Below, piece after piece: positions 8,213-17,045 of a stretch of 42,259 nt of DNA. This stretch comes from Nakamurella sp. Its GTDB lineage: Bacteria > Actinomycetota > Actinomycetes > Mycobacteriales > Nakamurellaceae. Positions within the stretch are counted from its first letter, which is position 1, and each line of letters begins with the position of its first letter. The notes under the pieces are model-generated. The model saw only the letters and a program-made list of their open reading frames with translations, ran no database searches and was not told the DNA's origin. Location of the stretch: the NCBI GenBank assembly GCA_017882715.1, contig JADGOY010000013.1:1-42259 (forward strand), in the 5' to 3' direction. The position numbers and the translations under genes were made by a program.

Positions 8213-8707
8213 TCAGCCGCCGAGCCGGATCTTGGTGAACTCCTCTTCGTTCCTGAACAGCTTGCCGACCTGCTCGACGACAACTGCCTCGATCTTGGAG
8301 CCGAACATCGGGATCGGTACGACGGCCTCGCCGTCCACGGTGATCTTGGAACCATCCCCGTCCGGGATCAGCGTCATGGTGCCCTTCAGTGACGCAGGGG
8401 CGCCCTTGACCACCACCGAGAATTGCGCCGAATAGCCGTCACCATCGGCATGCCAGTCCTCGATGCGCTCGGTGGCCGGGTCGCCGGGGATCATCGACGC
8501 GACCACCGACGGCAGCACCGAGGACGGGATGCTCTGCCGGGTAACGATCTTGACGGCGTCGTCGGTGGCGTCCACGCTGACCACCGTCGAATCAAGTCCG
8601 CCGGCGTCGTGCAGCCGGGACTCGACGAAATCGTGATCGCCGAACAGCGCGAACACCTGCGCCGCAGGCGCGTCATAGTGCTGGGAGATGTTGAGCTTGG
8701 TGGGCAC
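8213..8707 (-). CDS. DUF2505 domain protein
   Basis: A 164-residue protein resembling the actinobacterial DUF2505 family, which has a START/SRPBCC-like fold expected to hold a hydrophobic ligand. KLNISQHYDAPAAQVFALF at the N-terminus is the typical opening, and the body alternates beta strands with a final helix (EAVVVEQVGKLFRNEEEF). Function is unknown. AGGAG at 8716-8720 lies eight bases before the GTG at 8707, which I prefer; the GTG at 8716 would overlap its own ribosome site. It is upstream of purU on the same strand with a gap of about 37 bases. Confidence 0.8.
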   Translation of the reverse strand: MPTKLNISQHYDAPAAQVFALFGDHDFVESRLHDAGGLDSTVVSVDATDDAVKIVTRQSIPSSVLPSVVASMIPGDPATERIEDWHADGDGYSAQFSVVVKGAPASLKGTMTLIPDGDGSKITVDGEAVVPIPMFGSKIEAVVVEQVGKLFRNEEEFTKIRLGG

Positions 8708-8852
8708 CGTTGGCACTCCTGGTCGTTGTATCTCACCGATGTCGGCAGACTGATCCCGGCCGGGGACCGACAGCGATGACTGACGGGCCGGTCGATTCGT
8801 TCGTCGATCATCACCGGCTCACCCTCCGTGCGCAACCTTCCCGTTCGGGTGG

Positions 8853-8873
8853 GGCAGGGTCGCGCTCCCTGCC
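8853..8873. terminator. Hairpin upstream of amine oxidase gene
   Basis: GGCAGGG-TCGCGCT-CCCTGCC forms a seven-base-pair GC-rich stem in the divergent gap between the DUF2505 gene and the amine oxidase gene, about 120 bases before the oxidase start. Being in a 5' region it may be part of a leader structure; it lacks a U-tract. Confidence 0.3.
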
Positions 8874-8994
8874 GCGAGGGCAGGTGAACGTTACGGTCGT
8901 CACGACCGGGTCGACGCAGATCCTCCGGTGACAGCTGGAGTCGACTGTTGTTACCCGCGGTCCAGCCCGCATCAGCGACACGAGGAGCACGCTT

Positions 8995-10971
8995 GTGGCC
9001 AATCATCCACTCGATTCCCTCAGCGCGGAGGAGTTCCGGCGCACCACGGCCGCGTTGCGGGCCGGCGGGCAGCTGACGCCGACGCGCCGATTCGCCTCCA
9101 TCACCCTGGACGAGCCGGCCAAGGCGACCGTGCTGGCCTGGCGCGCGGGCGACCTGATCGAGCGCCGGTCGCTCAGCGTGCTGTGGGACCGGGCGGACAA
9201 CAAGACCTACGAAGCGGTGGTGGCGCTGGCCGATTCGGGCGATTCCGTCTTCTCCTTCGATCACATTCCCGGGGTGACCCCGAACTTCACGGTGGACGAA
9301 TGGCACGACTGCGAGGTCGCGCTGAAGAAGGACCCGACAGTGGTCGCCGCGCTGGCCGAGCGGGGCGTGACCGACCTCGATCTGGTGCTCATCGACGTGT
9401 GGACCTACGGGCACGCGGTGATGCCCGAGCGGTGGCGCGACCGCCGGCTCGGCTGGGCGGACGTCTGGGTGCGATCCAGCCCCACCGGCAACCCCTACGC
9501 GAACCCGTTGTCCGGGCTGAAGTTCATCGTCGACATGAACACCATGGAACTGCTGGACATCGACCGGGCGCCCGTCGTCGACCCGGCGCCGGTGATGGGC
9601 GAGTACGAGCCGGATCTGGTGCCCGGTCAAACCCTTCGCACCGACATCAAGCCGCTGCACATCACCCAGCCGGACGGCCCGTCGTTCGAGATCGACGGCA
9701 ACGTCATCCGCTGGCAGAACTGGAGCTTCCGGCTGGCCTTCAATTACCGCGAGGGTCCGGTGATCCATCAGGTCACCTACGACGACCACGGCGCCGTGCG
9801 GGACATCGCGTACCGGATGTCCTTCGCCGAGATGATCGTGCCCTACCGCGATTCCAGCTTCGACCACTACCGGCGCACCGCCTACGACATCGGAGAGTGG
9901 GGGCTGGGATACATGACCACCTCGCTCGAGCTGGGCTGCGACTGTCTGGGTGAGATCCGTTATGTCGATGCCACTCTCACCGACAGCCTGGGCGAGCCGT
10001 TCGACATCAAGAACGCGATCTGCCTGCACGAAGAAGACAACGCGGTGCTGTGGAAGCACATCGATTCGATCAACGGTCGCGCCGAGGTGCGCCGGCAGCG
10101 CCGGATGGTGGTGTCCGTCCACGCCACCGTGGCCAACTACGAGTATCTGGTGTACTGGCGCTTCTACCAGGACGGCAACATCGAGTGCGAGGTGCGGGCC
10201 ACCGGGATCATGGTCACCACGCCGTATGCGGAGGATGATCCGGCGCCCCGCACCGGCACCGTGGTCGACCAGCGCACCTATGCCCCGTTCCACCAGCATT
10301 TCCTGGTCGCGCGGCTGGACCTGGATGTCGATGGGCGCACCAACACGGTGCTCGAGATCGATTCGCAGGCCGAACCCATCGGCCCGGACAACCCGCACGG
10401 GCTGGCGCTGACGACGAAGGCGACGCCGATCGCGTCCGAGTCCGAATCCGCCCGCGACTTCAAGTGGGAGACCCAGCGCGGTTGGAAGGTGATCAACCCC
10501 GAGAAGCTCAACGGGCTGGGCACCCCCGTCTCCTACAAGTTGGTGCCCGGCGCGGCGTTCCCGGTGATGATGGATCCGTCGTCCCCGCAGTACCTGCGGG
10601 CCCCGGTGATGGGTCACACGCTGTGGGTGACCCGTCAGCATGACGACGAGAAGTGGCCCGCCGGAACGTATCCCACGCAGAGTGCCACGGACGACGGGCT
10701 GACCAGGTGGATCGCCGACGACGAGCCGCTGCTGTCAACGGATCTCGTGCTGTGGTACGTCTTCGGCATCCATCACATCACCCGGCCGGAGGAGTGGCCG
10801 ATCATGGCGGTTGATGCGGTGTCGTTCTGGCTCAAGCCCTTTGGGTTCTTCGACCGCAACCCGTCGCTGGATGTGCCGCCGCAACCGGGGCACGGCCGCG
10901 CCGTGGTGGAAGGTGCCCCGGAACACGCGACGGGGCACGGCACGGCGGGTGACGGGCCGAGCTGCCATTGA
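8995..10971 (+). CDS. tynA: Copper-containing primary amine oxidase
   Basis: A 658-residue copper/topaquinone amine oxidase, oxidising primary amines to aldehydes with release of ammonia and hydrogen peroxide. The cofactor Tyr is residue 382 in the NYEY motif and the catalytic base is Asp298 in YDIGEWG; both numbers equal those of the Arthrobacter globiformis enzyme as I remember it. Copper ligands are His433 and His435 (FHQHF) and a His in the GIHHITRPEEWP motif (593/594). No signal peptide is visible, so it should be cytosolic, as in related actinobacterial enzymes. The GTG at 8995 has AGGAG upstream. Its stop lies ten bases from the convergent methyltransferase gene. Substrate (for example phenylethylamine, tyramine, histamine or a polyamine) is not decided by sequence. 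Confidence 0.93.
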   Translation: MANHPLDSLSAEEFRRTTAALRAGGQLTPTRRFASITLDEPAKATVLAWRAGDLIERRSLSVLWDRADNKTYEAVVALADSGDSVFSFDHIPGVTPNFTVDEWHDCEVALKKDPTVVAALAERGVTDLDLVLIDVWTYGHAVMPERWRDRRLGWADVWVRSSPTGNPYANPLSGLKFIVDMNTMELLDIDRAPVVDPAPVMGEYEPDLVPGQTLRTDIKPLHITQPDGPSFEIDGNVIRWQNWSFRLAFNYREGPVIHQVTYDDHGAVRDIAYRMSFAEMIVPYRDSSFDHYRRTAYDIGEWGLGYMTTSLELGCDCLGEIRYVDATLTDSLGEPFDIKNAICLHEEDNAVLWKHIDSINGRAEVRRQRRMVVSVHATVANYEYLVYWRFYQDGNIECEVRATGIMVTTPYAEDDPAPRTGTVVDQRTYAPFHQHFLVARLDLDVDGRTNTVLEIDSQAEPIGPDNPHGLALTTKATPIASESESARDFKWETQRGWKVINPEKLNGLGTPVSYKLVPGAAFPVMMDPSSPQYLRAPVMGHTLWVTRQHDDEKWPAGTYPTQSATDDGLTRWIADDEPLLSTDLVLWYVFGIHHITRPEEWPIMAVDAVSFWLKPFGFFDRNPSLDVPPQPGHGRAVVEGAPEHATGHGTAGDGPSCH

Positions 10972-10980
10972 GCGGGCTGG

Positions 10981-11793
10981 TCAGGACGGGTGGGCCAGGA
11001 TCTCGCCGTGCGGGACCAGGAACCACCCGTCGTCGGCGGTTGCCCACGCTCGCCAGGCCTGGCTCATGTCCTGCAGTTCGTCGACGGTGGCCCGACCGCT
11101 GACGACCGCCTGGTCGGCCAGCGCCGACTGCACGATCCGGTCCGCCCACATACCTCCCCACCAGGCCCGGTCGGCCGGCGTCGCGTAACACCAGACGCCG
11201 GCCGACGCCGTGGTGTCGGCCAGCCCGGCGGCGTGCGCCCAGGCCAGCAACCGGCGCCCGGCATCCGGCTCCGCGTGGTTGTCCCGTGCGCATGCCCGGT
11301 ACAGCGCGAGCCAGGCGTCGAGTCGCGGGTCCTGCGGCCACCAGGTGAATGCCGCGTAGTCGGCGTCCCTGGAGGCGATGACGCCGCCGGGCCGGCACAC
11401 CCGGGCCAGTTCGAACAGGGCGGCGACAGGGTCGGTGAGGTGTTGCAGGACCTGATGGGCGTGCACGACGTCCACGCTGTCGTCCGGCAGGTCGAGCGCG
11501 TAGACGTCACCGACGTCGAAGGTCACCGTGCCGACCCCGGCGGCGGTGGCCGCGGCCCGTGCCTCGGCCACCGCCTCGGCGGCCCGGTCGATCCCGATGA
11601 CCCGACCCGGTGCCACACGCCGGGCCAGATCGACGGTGATGGTGCCCGGCCCGCAGCCGACGTCGAGCACGGTTTGGCCGGGGCGCAGGTGCGGCAGCAG
11701 GTACCCCGCGGAGTTCTCGGCGGTGCGCCGGCGATGCGAGCGGAGCACGCTCTCCGCATGGCCGTGCGTGTAGGTGTCCTCGATCCTGGTCAC
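10981..11793 (-). CDS. SAM-dependent methyltransferase (class I, UbiE/MenG-like)
   Basis: A 270-residue methyltransferase. Motif I is VLDVGCGPGTITVDLA (about 40-55), the acidic loop is IGIDRAAEAV, then VTFDVGDVYALDLPDDSVDVV and the post-motif HQVLQHLTDPVAAL, followed by RVCRPGGVIASRDADY. This is the methyltransferase-11/UbiE-type core with a longer C-terminal helical part containing two Trp-rich patches. Substrate unknown; related actinobacterial proteins are often only called methyltransferase domain protein. The GTG at 11793 gives a protein beginning with the typical THGH-SVLRSH stretch; the ribosome site is poor. It diverges from a truncated oxidoreductase gene 45 bases away. Confidence 0.88.
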   Translation of the reverse strand: MTRIEDTYTHGHAESVLRSHRRRTAENSAGYLLPHLRPGQTVLDVGCGPGTITVDLARRVAPGRVIGIDRAAEAVAEARAAATAAGVGTVTFDVGDVYALDLPDDSVDVVHAHQVLQHLTDPVAALFELARVCRPGGVIASRDADYAAFTWWPQDPRLDAWLALYRACARDNHAEPDAGRRLLAWAHAAGLADTTASAGVWCYATPADRAWWGGMWADRIVQSALADQAVVSGRATVDELQDMSQAWRAWATADDGWFLVPHGEILAHPS

Positions 11794-11838
11794 CAGGTCA
11801 GTCTGGCCGACGATAGGTCGCAGATGAAGGGGCGATGG

Positions 11839-12045
11839 ATGCGGGCAGCGGTGATCGGGACCAACTGGGGCCGGCTGCACATCCATGCCCTGCGCCGGTC
11901 CGGCGTCCACGTGGCAGCGGTCTGCGGCGGCCCGGCCGACCACGATCGGACCTGCCAAGTTGCCCGCGAGCACGGCATCGACCCGCTCAGGCGGCCGCCA
12001 CGCATGTGCGGGGCGGCCCGGACCCGCTGGCTGAAGGTGCACTGA
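11839..12045 (+). pseudogene. Gfo/Idh/MocA oxidoreductase, N-terminal fragment
   Basis: The first 50 or so residues (MRAAVIGTNWGRLHIHALRR, then VHVAAVCGG and VAREHGIDP) match the NAD(P)-binding start of Gfo/Idh/MocA dehydrogenases, which are normally about 330-400 residues. Similarity then stops and the frame ends after 68 codons. AAGGGG lies six bases before the ATG at 11839; an in-frame ATG at 11824 is also possible. Nothing resembling the remaining Rossmann half or the C-terminal domain follows, so this is a truncated remnant, probably left by a deletion. Confidence 0.65.
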
Positions 12046-12501
12046 AATGCGGTGGCCGGTTCGTGGACGCACCCCCGTCTGGCAACCCGGGACATCGGCT
12101 GGATCAGCGAAAAATTCGGTGGTCCCGCCGGTCTCGCAGCAGCGGCGAAGACGTGGGCGCGGGTCCCATATGGTCGCATCGCCCCCGTTCTTCCCGAGGA
12201 TCTGCCTGGCGGACCCGAGAGTCTCCGCGGCCGTCCACATCTGCAGCACGGCAGTTGCGCCTTCCACCACGGACTTCGTGGTCCCACCAGACTCGCCGGA
12301 CCTCATGATTCTGTCCTGCGGCATCAATGGTCGCCGGTCAGTTAAGGTCACAGCGTGGTCAGGGGGGCCGAAGTCACTGTGGTTGCCTGCTGAGGGGTTC
12401 GGCACTGCGCAGCCGCAGCAACTCGGTACCGACGAATTGGGTTGTTGGTGGCCAACCGTCCGGCGACAAGAGAGCTCGACGGACGCATTGGGGGGACCGG
12501 C
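12046..12501. other. Intergenic region before the kinase; imperfect direct repeat
   Basis: No convincing gene is present in these 456 bases. Two 20-base segments at 12118-12137 and 12277-12296 match at 16 of 20 positions (core GTGGTCCC-CC-G-CTCGC), separated by about 140 bases. They could be traces of mobile-element ends beside the truncated oxidoreductase. TAAGGT at 12343-12348 resembles a -10 element for the downstream kinase, about 150 bases from its start; no clear -35 was seen. Confidence 0.4.
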
Positions 12502-13821
12502 ATGACGGTGTGCCTGCTGGGGGACCGGTATCAACTCGGCGACACCTTCGGGCGGGGCGGCATGTCTGTGGTGCATCGGGGCCGCGACGTGCGCATGGGA
12601 CGACAAGTCGCGATCAAACTCCTGCGGTCCGAACTCGCGCGTGATCCGTGCTTGCAGGTGCGATTCCGCCGCGAGGCGCGAAACGCCGGGACGCTCAACC
12701 ACCCGGCCATCGTGGCCGTGTACGACGCCGGAGAGATGCCGGTCGACGGCGGGGGCGTTCCCTACATCGTGATGGAGTACGTCGACGGCGAGACCCTTCG
12801 CGAGGTGCTGACGCGGGACGGGCCACTGCCTCCGCGCCGGGCAATGCTGGTGGTCGCCGACATCTGTGCCGCGCTGGATTTCTCCCATCGGCACGGAATC
12901 ATTCACCGCGACATCAAACCCGGCAATGTCATGCTCGATCGTGCGGGCGCAGTCAAGGTGATGGATTTCGGGATCGCCCGTGCGGTCACCGACGGCGATG
13001 CGACGATGACGTCCGCGTCAGCGACGATCGGAACGGCCCACTATTTGTCGCCGGAGCAGGCGCGCGGACTCACGGTGGACGCCCGCACGGACGTCTATGC
13101 GACGGGCTGCGTCTTGTACGAGTTGCTGACCGGTCTTCCGCCGTTCGTCGGCGACTCCCCGGTCCAGGTGGCCTACCGGCATGTCCGGGAGGCTCCGCAA
13201 GCGCCGAGCGCGCAGACACCCGGACTGGCCCCGGAGTTGGACACGATCGTCCTGAACGCCTTGAACAAGAATCCGCTGAACCGTTATCAGTCGGCTGCCG
13301 AGATGCGCTCCGATCTGCTGCGCGCCTGCTCCGGTCAGGCATTGCACGCCACCGCGGTGTTGTCCAACGAGGAGCGGCACGAATTGATGGGCGCCGCGGC
13401 AACGCACGAGGACGCCGCAGGGTCCGCGCCACTGCTTGCGCCACTGCTTGCGCCACCCGTGTTCGGTGCATCGGAGTGGGTCCGGCAACCCGAGACGGAG
13501 AATCGGCCGAAACGCGGCTGGGCACTGGCAGGCGCGGGCGCCCTGGGCCTCGCCCTTGCCCTGGCGGTCTGGTTGACGTTGCGCGTCATCATTGCGCCGT
13601 CGGTGCCGCACCTGGTCGCCGTGCCCGACCTGTCCGGGATGACGCTCTCGCAGGCCACCGCCCAACTCCAGGTCAGTCGACTGGCGCTGGGCGCGATCAG
13701 CCCGATCGAGTCGGCCGCGGCGAACAAGGACAAGGTCGTCGTTCAACGTCCGTCCAGCCAGACCGAGGTCTCTCAGGACTCCACGGTGAATCTCGAAATG
13801 GGCACCGTGGCGGGACATTGA
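12502..13821 (+). CDS. Membrane Ser/Thr protein kinase with one PASTA domain (PknB-like)
   Basis: A 439-residue Hanks-type kinase. The N-terminal kinase domain has the Gly loop FGRGGMSVV, Lys39 in VAIKLL, Glu58, HRDIKPGN (Asp137), DFG (Asp155) and the activation end GTAHYLSPEQARG, so it looks fully active. A Pro/Ala linker includes a 12-base direct repeat encoding LLAPLLAP. One membrane span (about 340-364) and a single extracellular PASTA domain (372-434) follow, starting VPDLSGMTLSQATAQL. PknB proper has three or four PASTA repeats, so this is a short relative, probably sensing a cell-envelope ligand. The ATG at 12502 follows a G-rich run; an open frame extends to 12442. Confidence 0.93.
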   Translation: MTVCLLGDRYQLGDTFGRGGMSVVHRGRDVRMGRQVAIKLLRSELARDPCLQVRFRREARNAGTLNHPAIVAVYDAGEMPVDGGGVPYIVMEYVDGETLREVLTRDGPLPPRRAMLVVADICAALDFSHRHGIIHRDIKPGNVMLDRAGAVKVMDFGIARAVTDGDATMTSASATIGTAHYLSPEQARGLTVDARTDVYATGCVLYELLTGLPPFVGDSPVQVAYRHVREAPQAPSAQTPGLAPELDTIVLNALNKNPLNRYQSAAEMRSDLLRACSGQALHATAVLSNEERHELMGAAATHEDAAGSAPLLAPLLAPPVFGASEWVRQPETENRPKRGWALAGAGALGLALALAVWLTLRVIIAPSVPHLVAVPDLSGMTLSQATAQLQVSRLALGAISPIESAAANKDKVVVQRPSSQTEVSQDSTVNLEMGTVAGH

Positions 13822-14090
13822 TCCCTGGTAGGTCAGCGCGACCGACCCGGCGACATGCGGCTGGGCATCATCGCGGCGTTCGGCGAAGGAGTCGCCGTGA
13901 CGGCGATTGCGACCCAGGTTCGGGACTAGGCTGACGGTGACCAGCGAGCCGCCAATGGTCGGCTGCGTTCGACCCGGACCCGTCGCGCGTCTGGTCGGGC
14001 GCATTGTGACGTGTGTTTGCAGGCGTAACCGGTGAGAAATCACGTTCCGGTCTGGACGCCGTCCCCGTGGTGTGGAGCCGGGGGTGGGCG

Positions 14091-14801
14091 ATGACGCCCG
14101 AGCGGGAGGCGGTGCAACAGACACAGCAGGCCATCCGGGCGGGAGGGCTGTGTGATCCGTGTCTGCGCCTGCTACCCGTCACGGGCGTTGCGGTCTCGAC
14201 GCTGAGCGGACCGATCCACAGCGACACGGTCTGCGCCAGCGATGGCGTCGCGTTCGGTGTCGACGAGTTGCAGTTCGATCTCGGTGAGGGTCCGTGTTGG
14301 GAGGCGTTCGCCTCCCGGCGCGCCGTGCTGGTACCGGATCTGTGGTCGGATCCGCAGCCGCGGTGGCCGGTCTTCGGCACGGCGGTGCGGGAAACCGCGG
14401 CTCGCGCGATATTCGCGTTCCCGCTGTATGTGGGCGCGACAGGGGTGGGTGTATTGGACCTGTACCGCACCGCGCCCGGTCCGTTGGATGCGCCGTCGAT
14501 CCACGATGCCCGGGTACTGGCAGACACCTTGGCCGCCGAATTGCTGCGCCGGGTGCTGTCCGCCCAGGACGTGGACGTGATGGATGGCGCGTCCGCAAAC
14601 CGGCCGAGTCCATGGCGGGACCATCCGCAGGATCGCCGGCAGATCCATCAGGCCACCGGAATGCTGATGGGTCAGCTCGATCTGCCGGTGGGCGCCGCGT
14701 TCGCCCGCCTCCGCGGGCACGCGTTCGCCACCGGGGTCACGGTGGCGAACGTGGCGGCCGCGGTGGTGTCCCGCAGGCTCCTGGTGCCGGACGACTCTTG
14801 A
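14091..14801 (+). CDS. GAF-ANTAR regulator
   Basis: A 236-residue protein with a GAF domain (about 15-160; FDLGEGPCWEAFASRRAV, SDPQPRWPVFG) and a C-terminal ANTAR domain (about 180-230; RQIHQATGMLMGQLDLPVGA). It should control transcript elongation by binding nascent RNA hairpins in response to an unknown ligand or modification. The ATG at 14091 is preceded by a GGGGGTGGG run; the frame is open to 14013. It is the first of two overlapping GAF-ANTAR genes; its TGA shares a base with an ATG of the next frame (TGATG at 14799-14803). Confidence 0.87.
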   Translation: MTPEREAVQQTQQAIRAGGLCDPCLRLLPVTGVAVSTLSGPIHSDTVCASDGVAFGVDELQFDLGEGPCWEAFASRRAVLVPDLWSDPQPRWPVFGTAVRETAARAIFAFPLYVGATGVGVLDLYRTAPGPLDAPSIHDARVLADTLAAELLRRVLSAQDVDVMDGASANRPSPWRDHPQDRRQIHQATGMLMGQLDLPVGAAFARLRGHAFATGVTVANVAAAVVSRRLLVPDDS

Positions 14802-14833
14802 TGGCATCTGATCTGCGCGGCTACGGTGGTGAT

Positions 14834-15610
14834 ATGACCGGTTCGACCCGGGAAACGCGGCTTGTCGAAGCTTTGGTGACGCTCGCGGACACCTTGGTCG
14901 CCGGGTACGACTTGGTGGAACTGATGCACTACCTGGTCGACGTGAGCGTGGAACTCCTGGACGCTGCCGCGGCCGGGCTGGTGCTCGCCGACGGCGACGG
15001 CCGGCTGGATGTGTTGGCTTCGACCAGTGAGACCACCGGACTTCTCGAGATGCTGCAGATCCGCACTGGCCGGGGACCATGCTTCGACTGCTACCGCACC
15101 GGCGAACCGCAGACGATCGAGGACGTGGCCGCGGAGGCCGACCGGTGGCCGCAATTCGCGCCGCTGGCCCTGGAGCAGGGATTCAGGTCCGTCCACGCTG
15201 TCCCGATGCGGCACCGCGACCGGACGATCGGCGCGTTGAACCTGTTCCGCGGCGAACCCGGTGAACTGGCCGAAGCCGATCGTCGCGCAGCCCAGGCGCT
15301 GGCCGATGTGGCCACGATCGGGATCCTGCAAGTGCGCGCGACCCGAGAGGTCGCCGAAGTCAACGAACAGTTGGAGCACGCGCTGGCCAGCCGCATCGTC
15401 ATCGAACAGGCCAAGGGCATCTTGGCCGAATACGGCGGGCTGACCATGGATCAGGCGTTCACGGAGTTGCGCGGTCACGCCCGTCGCCGTCGGCTCGCAC
15501 TCACCCGCCTTGCCCAGGAATTGGTCGATCGACAGCGCCAGCCCGCCGACATCTTGCGCGCCGCGGATTCCGTACTTCGTCAGTCGAACCGGCCACAGCC
15601 GCGCAGCTGA
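14834..15610 (+). CDS. GAF-ANTAR regulator (second of pair)
   Basis: A 258-residue protein with a GAF domain (about 10-165) containing QIRTGRGPCFDCYRTGEP and FRSVHAVPMRHRDRTIGAL, and an ANTAR domain (about 180-240) with LASRIVIEQAKGILAEYGGL. The fold and order match the upstream gene but the sequence has diverged, with a Cys-rich GPCFDC patch in the GAF pocket. I chose the ATG at 14834; the in-frame ATG at 14801 overlaps the previous stop codon and would give 11 more residues with direct coupling. Its role is inferred to be antitermination, possibly acting together with the partner, since ANTAR proteins work as dimers. Confidence 0.87.
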   Translation: MTGSTRETRLVEALVTLADTLVAGYDLVELMHYLVDVSVELLDAAAAGLVLADGDGRLDVLASTSETTGLLEMLQIRTGRGPCFDCYRTGEPQTIEDVAAEADRWPQFAPLALEQGFRSVHAVPMRHRDRTIGALNLFRGEPGELAEADRRAAQALADVATIGILQVRATREVAEVNEQLEHALASRIVIEQAKGILAEYGGLTMDQAFTELRGHARRRRLALTRLAQELVDRQRQPADILRAADSVLRQSNRPQPRS

Positions 15611-15876
15611 CGGTTCCCGTGGAAGGAACATGGCGGGACCGGCTCGACCCGTCGACCCCACGTTCGCCGGCCGTCGGACCCGTCGATGCCATCGGGATCT
15701 GCGGATCTGCCATTTCTGCGATGCGCTGCCAGGAATGAAGGTGGTTACGCCACAGGTTGCAAGCCGTCCTGGAGTTCTCCGGGCAATGGATATACCCCCC
15801 GGATTCGGCCGACCGTGTTCCCCGCCTTCCGGGTGGCAAACATCGTCAGGCTGTGTGGTCGGCGTTCGTGACGAAC
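15611..15876. other. Intergenic region, nothing recognised
   Basis: Between the GAF-ANTAR pair and the acyltransferase operator repeats I see no coding signal, no RNA gene and no strong hairpin. Base composition drops slightly near 15780-15800 (ATGGATATACC), which may hold promoter elements. Confidence 0.4.
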
Positions 15877-15921
15877 GTCAAGTTGTCCTTGACAAGGACG
15901 CCACGTCAAGCAAACCTTGAC
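15877..15921. promoter_or_regulatory. Two identical-spacing dyads, GTCAAG-N5-CTTGAC
   Basis: Perfect inverted repeats GTCAAG-N5-CTTGAC occur at 15877-15893 and 15905-15921, with centres 28 bases apart. The second ends two bases before the ATG of the acyltransferase gene. Both halves are exact in both copies while the five-base spacers differ, which points to selection on the arms, as for a dimeric repressor binding twice. The CTTGAC arms also contain a -35-like TTGACA. Confidence 0.75.
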
Positions 15922-15923
15922 AC

Positions 15924-16991
15924 ATGAATCGCTACGCGTTGTGCCCCGTCCGACCGCCGGCCGTCCGTGCCGCGATCGCCCACGCTGCCGGTGGACCGAC
16001 CGGTCGACCGGCTCGGCAGATCCCGGTCACCGTGTACGGCATCAACGAGCCCACCCCCGGGCCCCGCTGGCAGGCGCTGTTCCATGCCACCTGGCCCGGC
16101 TACCGGGCCTGGTACGTCAGCCACGGCGAGCAGGCTCGGCCCGATCTGCGCACCGCGACCGGGATGCTCGCCCGTCACATGCCGGAGCTGATGCCCACCT
16201 ACGCGCGGCTGGTCGAGCTGGCCGGCGGCGACGAGCTCGCGGCCAGGATGCTGACCCTCTGGGAGACGCCGCCGTTCGCACCCGCGTGCTCGCAGGCGGT
16301 GGTCGGCACGCCCGAACCGGCGCTGTGCCGGAACTACGACTATGGCGTCGACCTGTGGGAGCGAACGATCTACACCAGCGCGTTCACCGGCGGCAGGGTG
16401 ATCGGCTCGGGCGACTGCCTGTGGGGGTTGCTGGACGGAATGAACGATGCGGGTCTTGCGGTGTCGTTGGCGTTCGGCGGTCGTCCCGGGTCCGGGCGCG
16501 GTTTCGCGATCCCGATCGTCGTGCGCTATCTGCTGGAGGTCGCCGGCACGGCGGCTCAGGCGCGAGAAGTGTTGCGCGACTTGCCCATCTCGATGTCCTA
16601 CAACCTGACTGTGGTAGATGCGGCGGGTACCGCCTGCACCGCGTTCGTGGCCCCCGATATGCCCGCGGAATTCTCTGCGGCACCGGTCGCGACAAATCAT
16701 CGTGGCGAGCTGCCCGAGTACCCGCAGCGGGCGGCGCGGCTGCGCAGCGTGCCTCGGCGCGATCAACTGCGCGCCGTGCTGGCCACTGATCCGCGGCCGG
16801 CGGACCTCGCCGCGGCGTTCCTGGCCGATCCGCTCTACAACCGTGAATATTCGCGCTCGTTCGGCACCCTGTACACGGCGTTGTACCGCCCCGTGGACAA
16901 GGTGGCCGAATTCATCTGGCCCGGTCGGACGTGGCGTCGCGGGTTCGACGACCCGGACGAGACACGTCTGGTGGTCCTCGCCGGCGACTGA
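15924..16991 (+). CDS. C45-type Ntn acyltransferase/hydrolase (penicillin acyltransferase-like)
   Basis: A 355-residue protein of the C45 (acyl-CoA:6-aminopenicillanic acid acyltransferase-like) Ntn family. These enzymes self-cleave before a Cys that becomes the N-terminal nucleophile. Aligning to the fungal enzyme's Cys-Thr ... Asn-Trp-Asp pattern, the candidate is Cys122 in PACSQAVV, 15 residues before NYD; Cys135 is less likely. Conserved core pieces include GDCLWGLLDGMN, GRGFAIPIVVRYLLE and the ATNHRG motif. Substrate unknown: transfer or hydrolysis of an amide is inferred. No ribosome site precedes the ATG, since operator dyads occupy that place; leaderless translation is possible. A close paralog lies at 23346-24410. 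Confidence 0.85.
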   Translation: MNRYALCPVRPPAVRAAIAHAAGGPTGRPARQIPVTVYGINEPTPGPRWQALFHATWPGYRAWYVSHGEQARPDLRTATGMLARHMPELMPTYARLVELAGGDELAARMLTLWETPPFAPACSQAVVGTPEPALCRNYDYGVDLWERTIYTSAFTGGRVIGSGDCLWGLLDGMNDAGLAVSLAFGGRPGSGRGFAIPIVVRYLLEVAGTAAQAREVLRDLPISMSYNLTVVDAAGTACTAFVAPDMPAEFSAAPVATNHRGELPEYPQRAARLRSVPRRDQLRAVLATDPRPADLAAAFLADPLYNREYSRSFGTLYTALYRPVDKVAEFIWPGRTWRRGFDDPDETRLVVLAGD

Positions 16992-17045
16992 CATTGCCGA
17001 GGGCGCGGCGTTGACGATCGGGCGACACCCGGTGAAGGTGGTGGG

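Noticed and set aside
8491-10641. 716-residue open frame on the minus strand opposite the amine oxidase
   Set aside because: It is antisense to a gene with all catalytic residues placed, is His/Arg/Gly-rich with no family features, and arises from GC-rich codon bias.
11794-12906. N-terminal extension of the methyltransferase to 641 residues
   Set aside because: It runs antisense through the kinase and the intergenic region and shows no domain; the methyltransferase fold is complete from GTG 11793.
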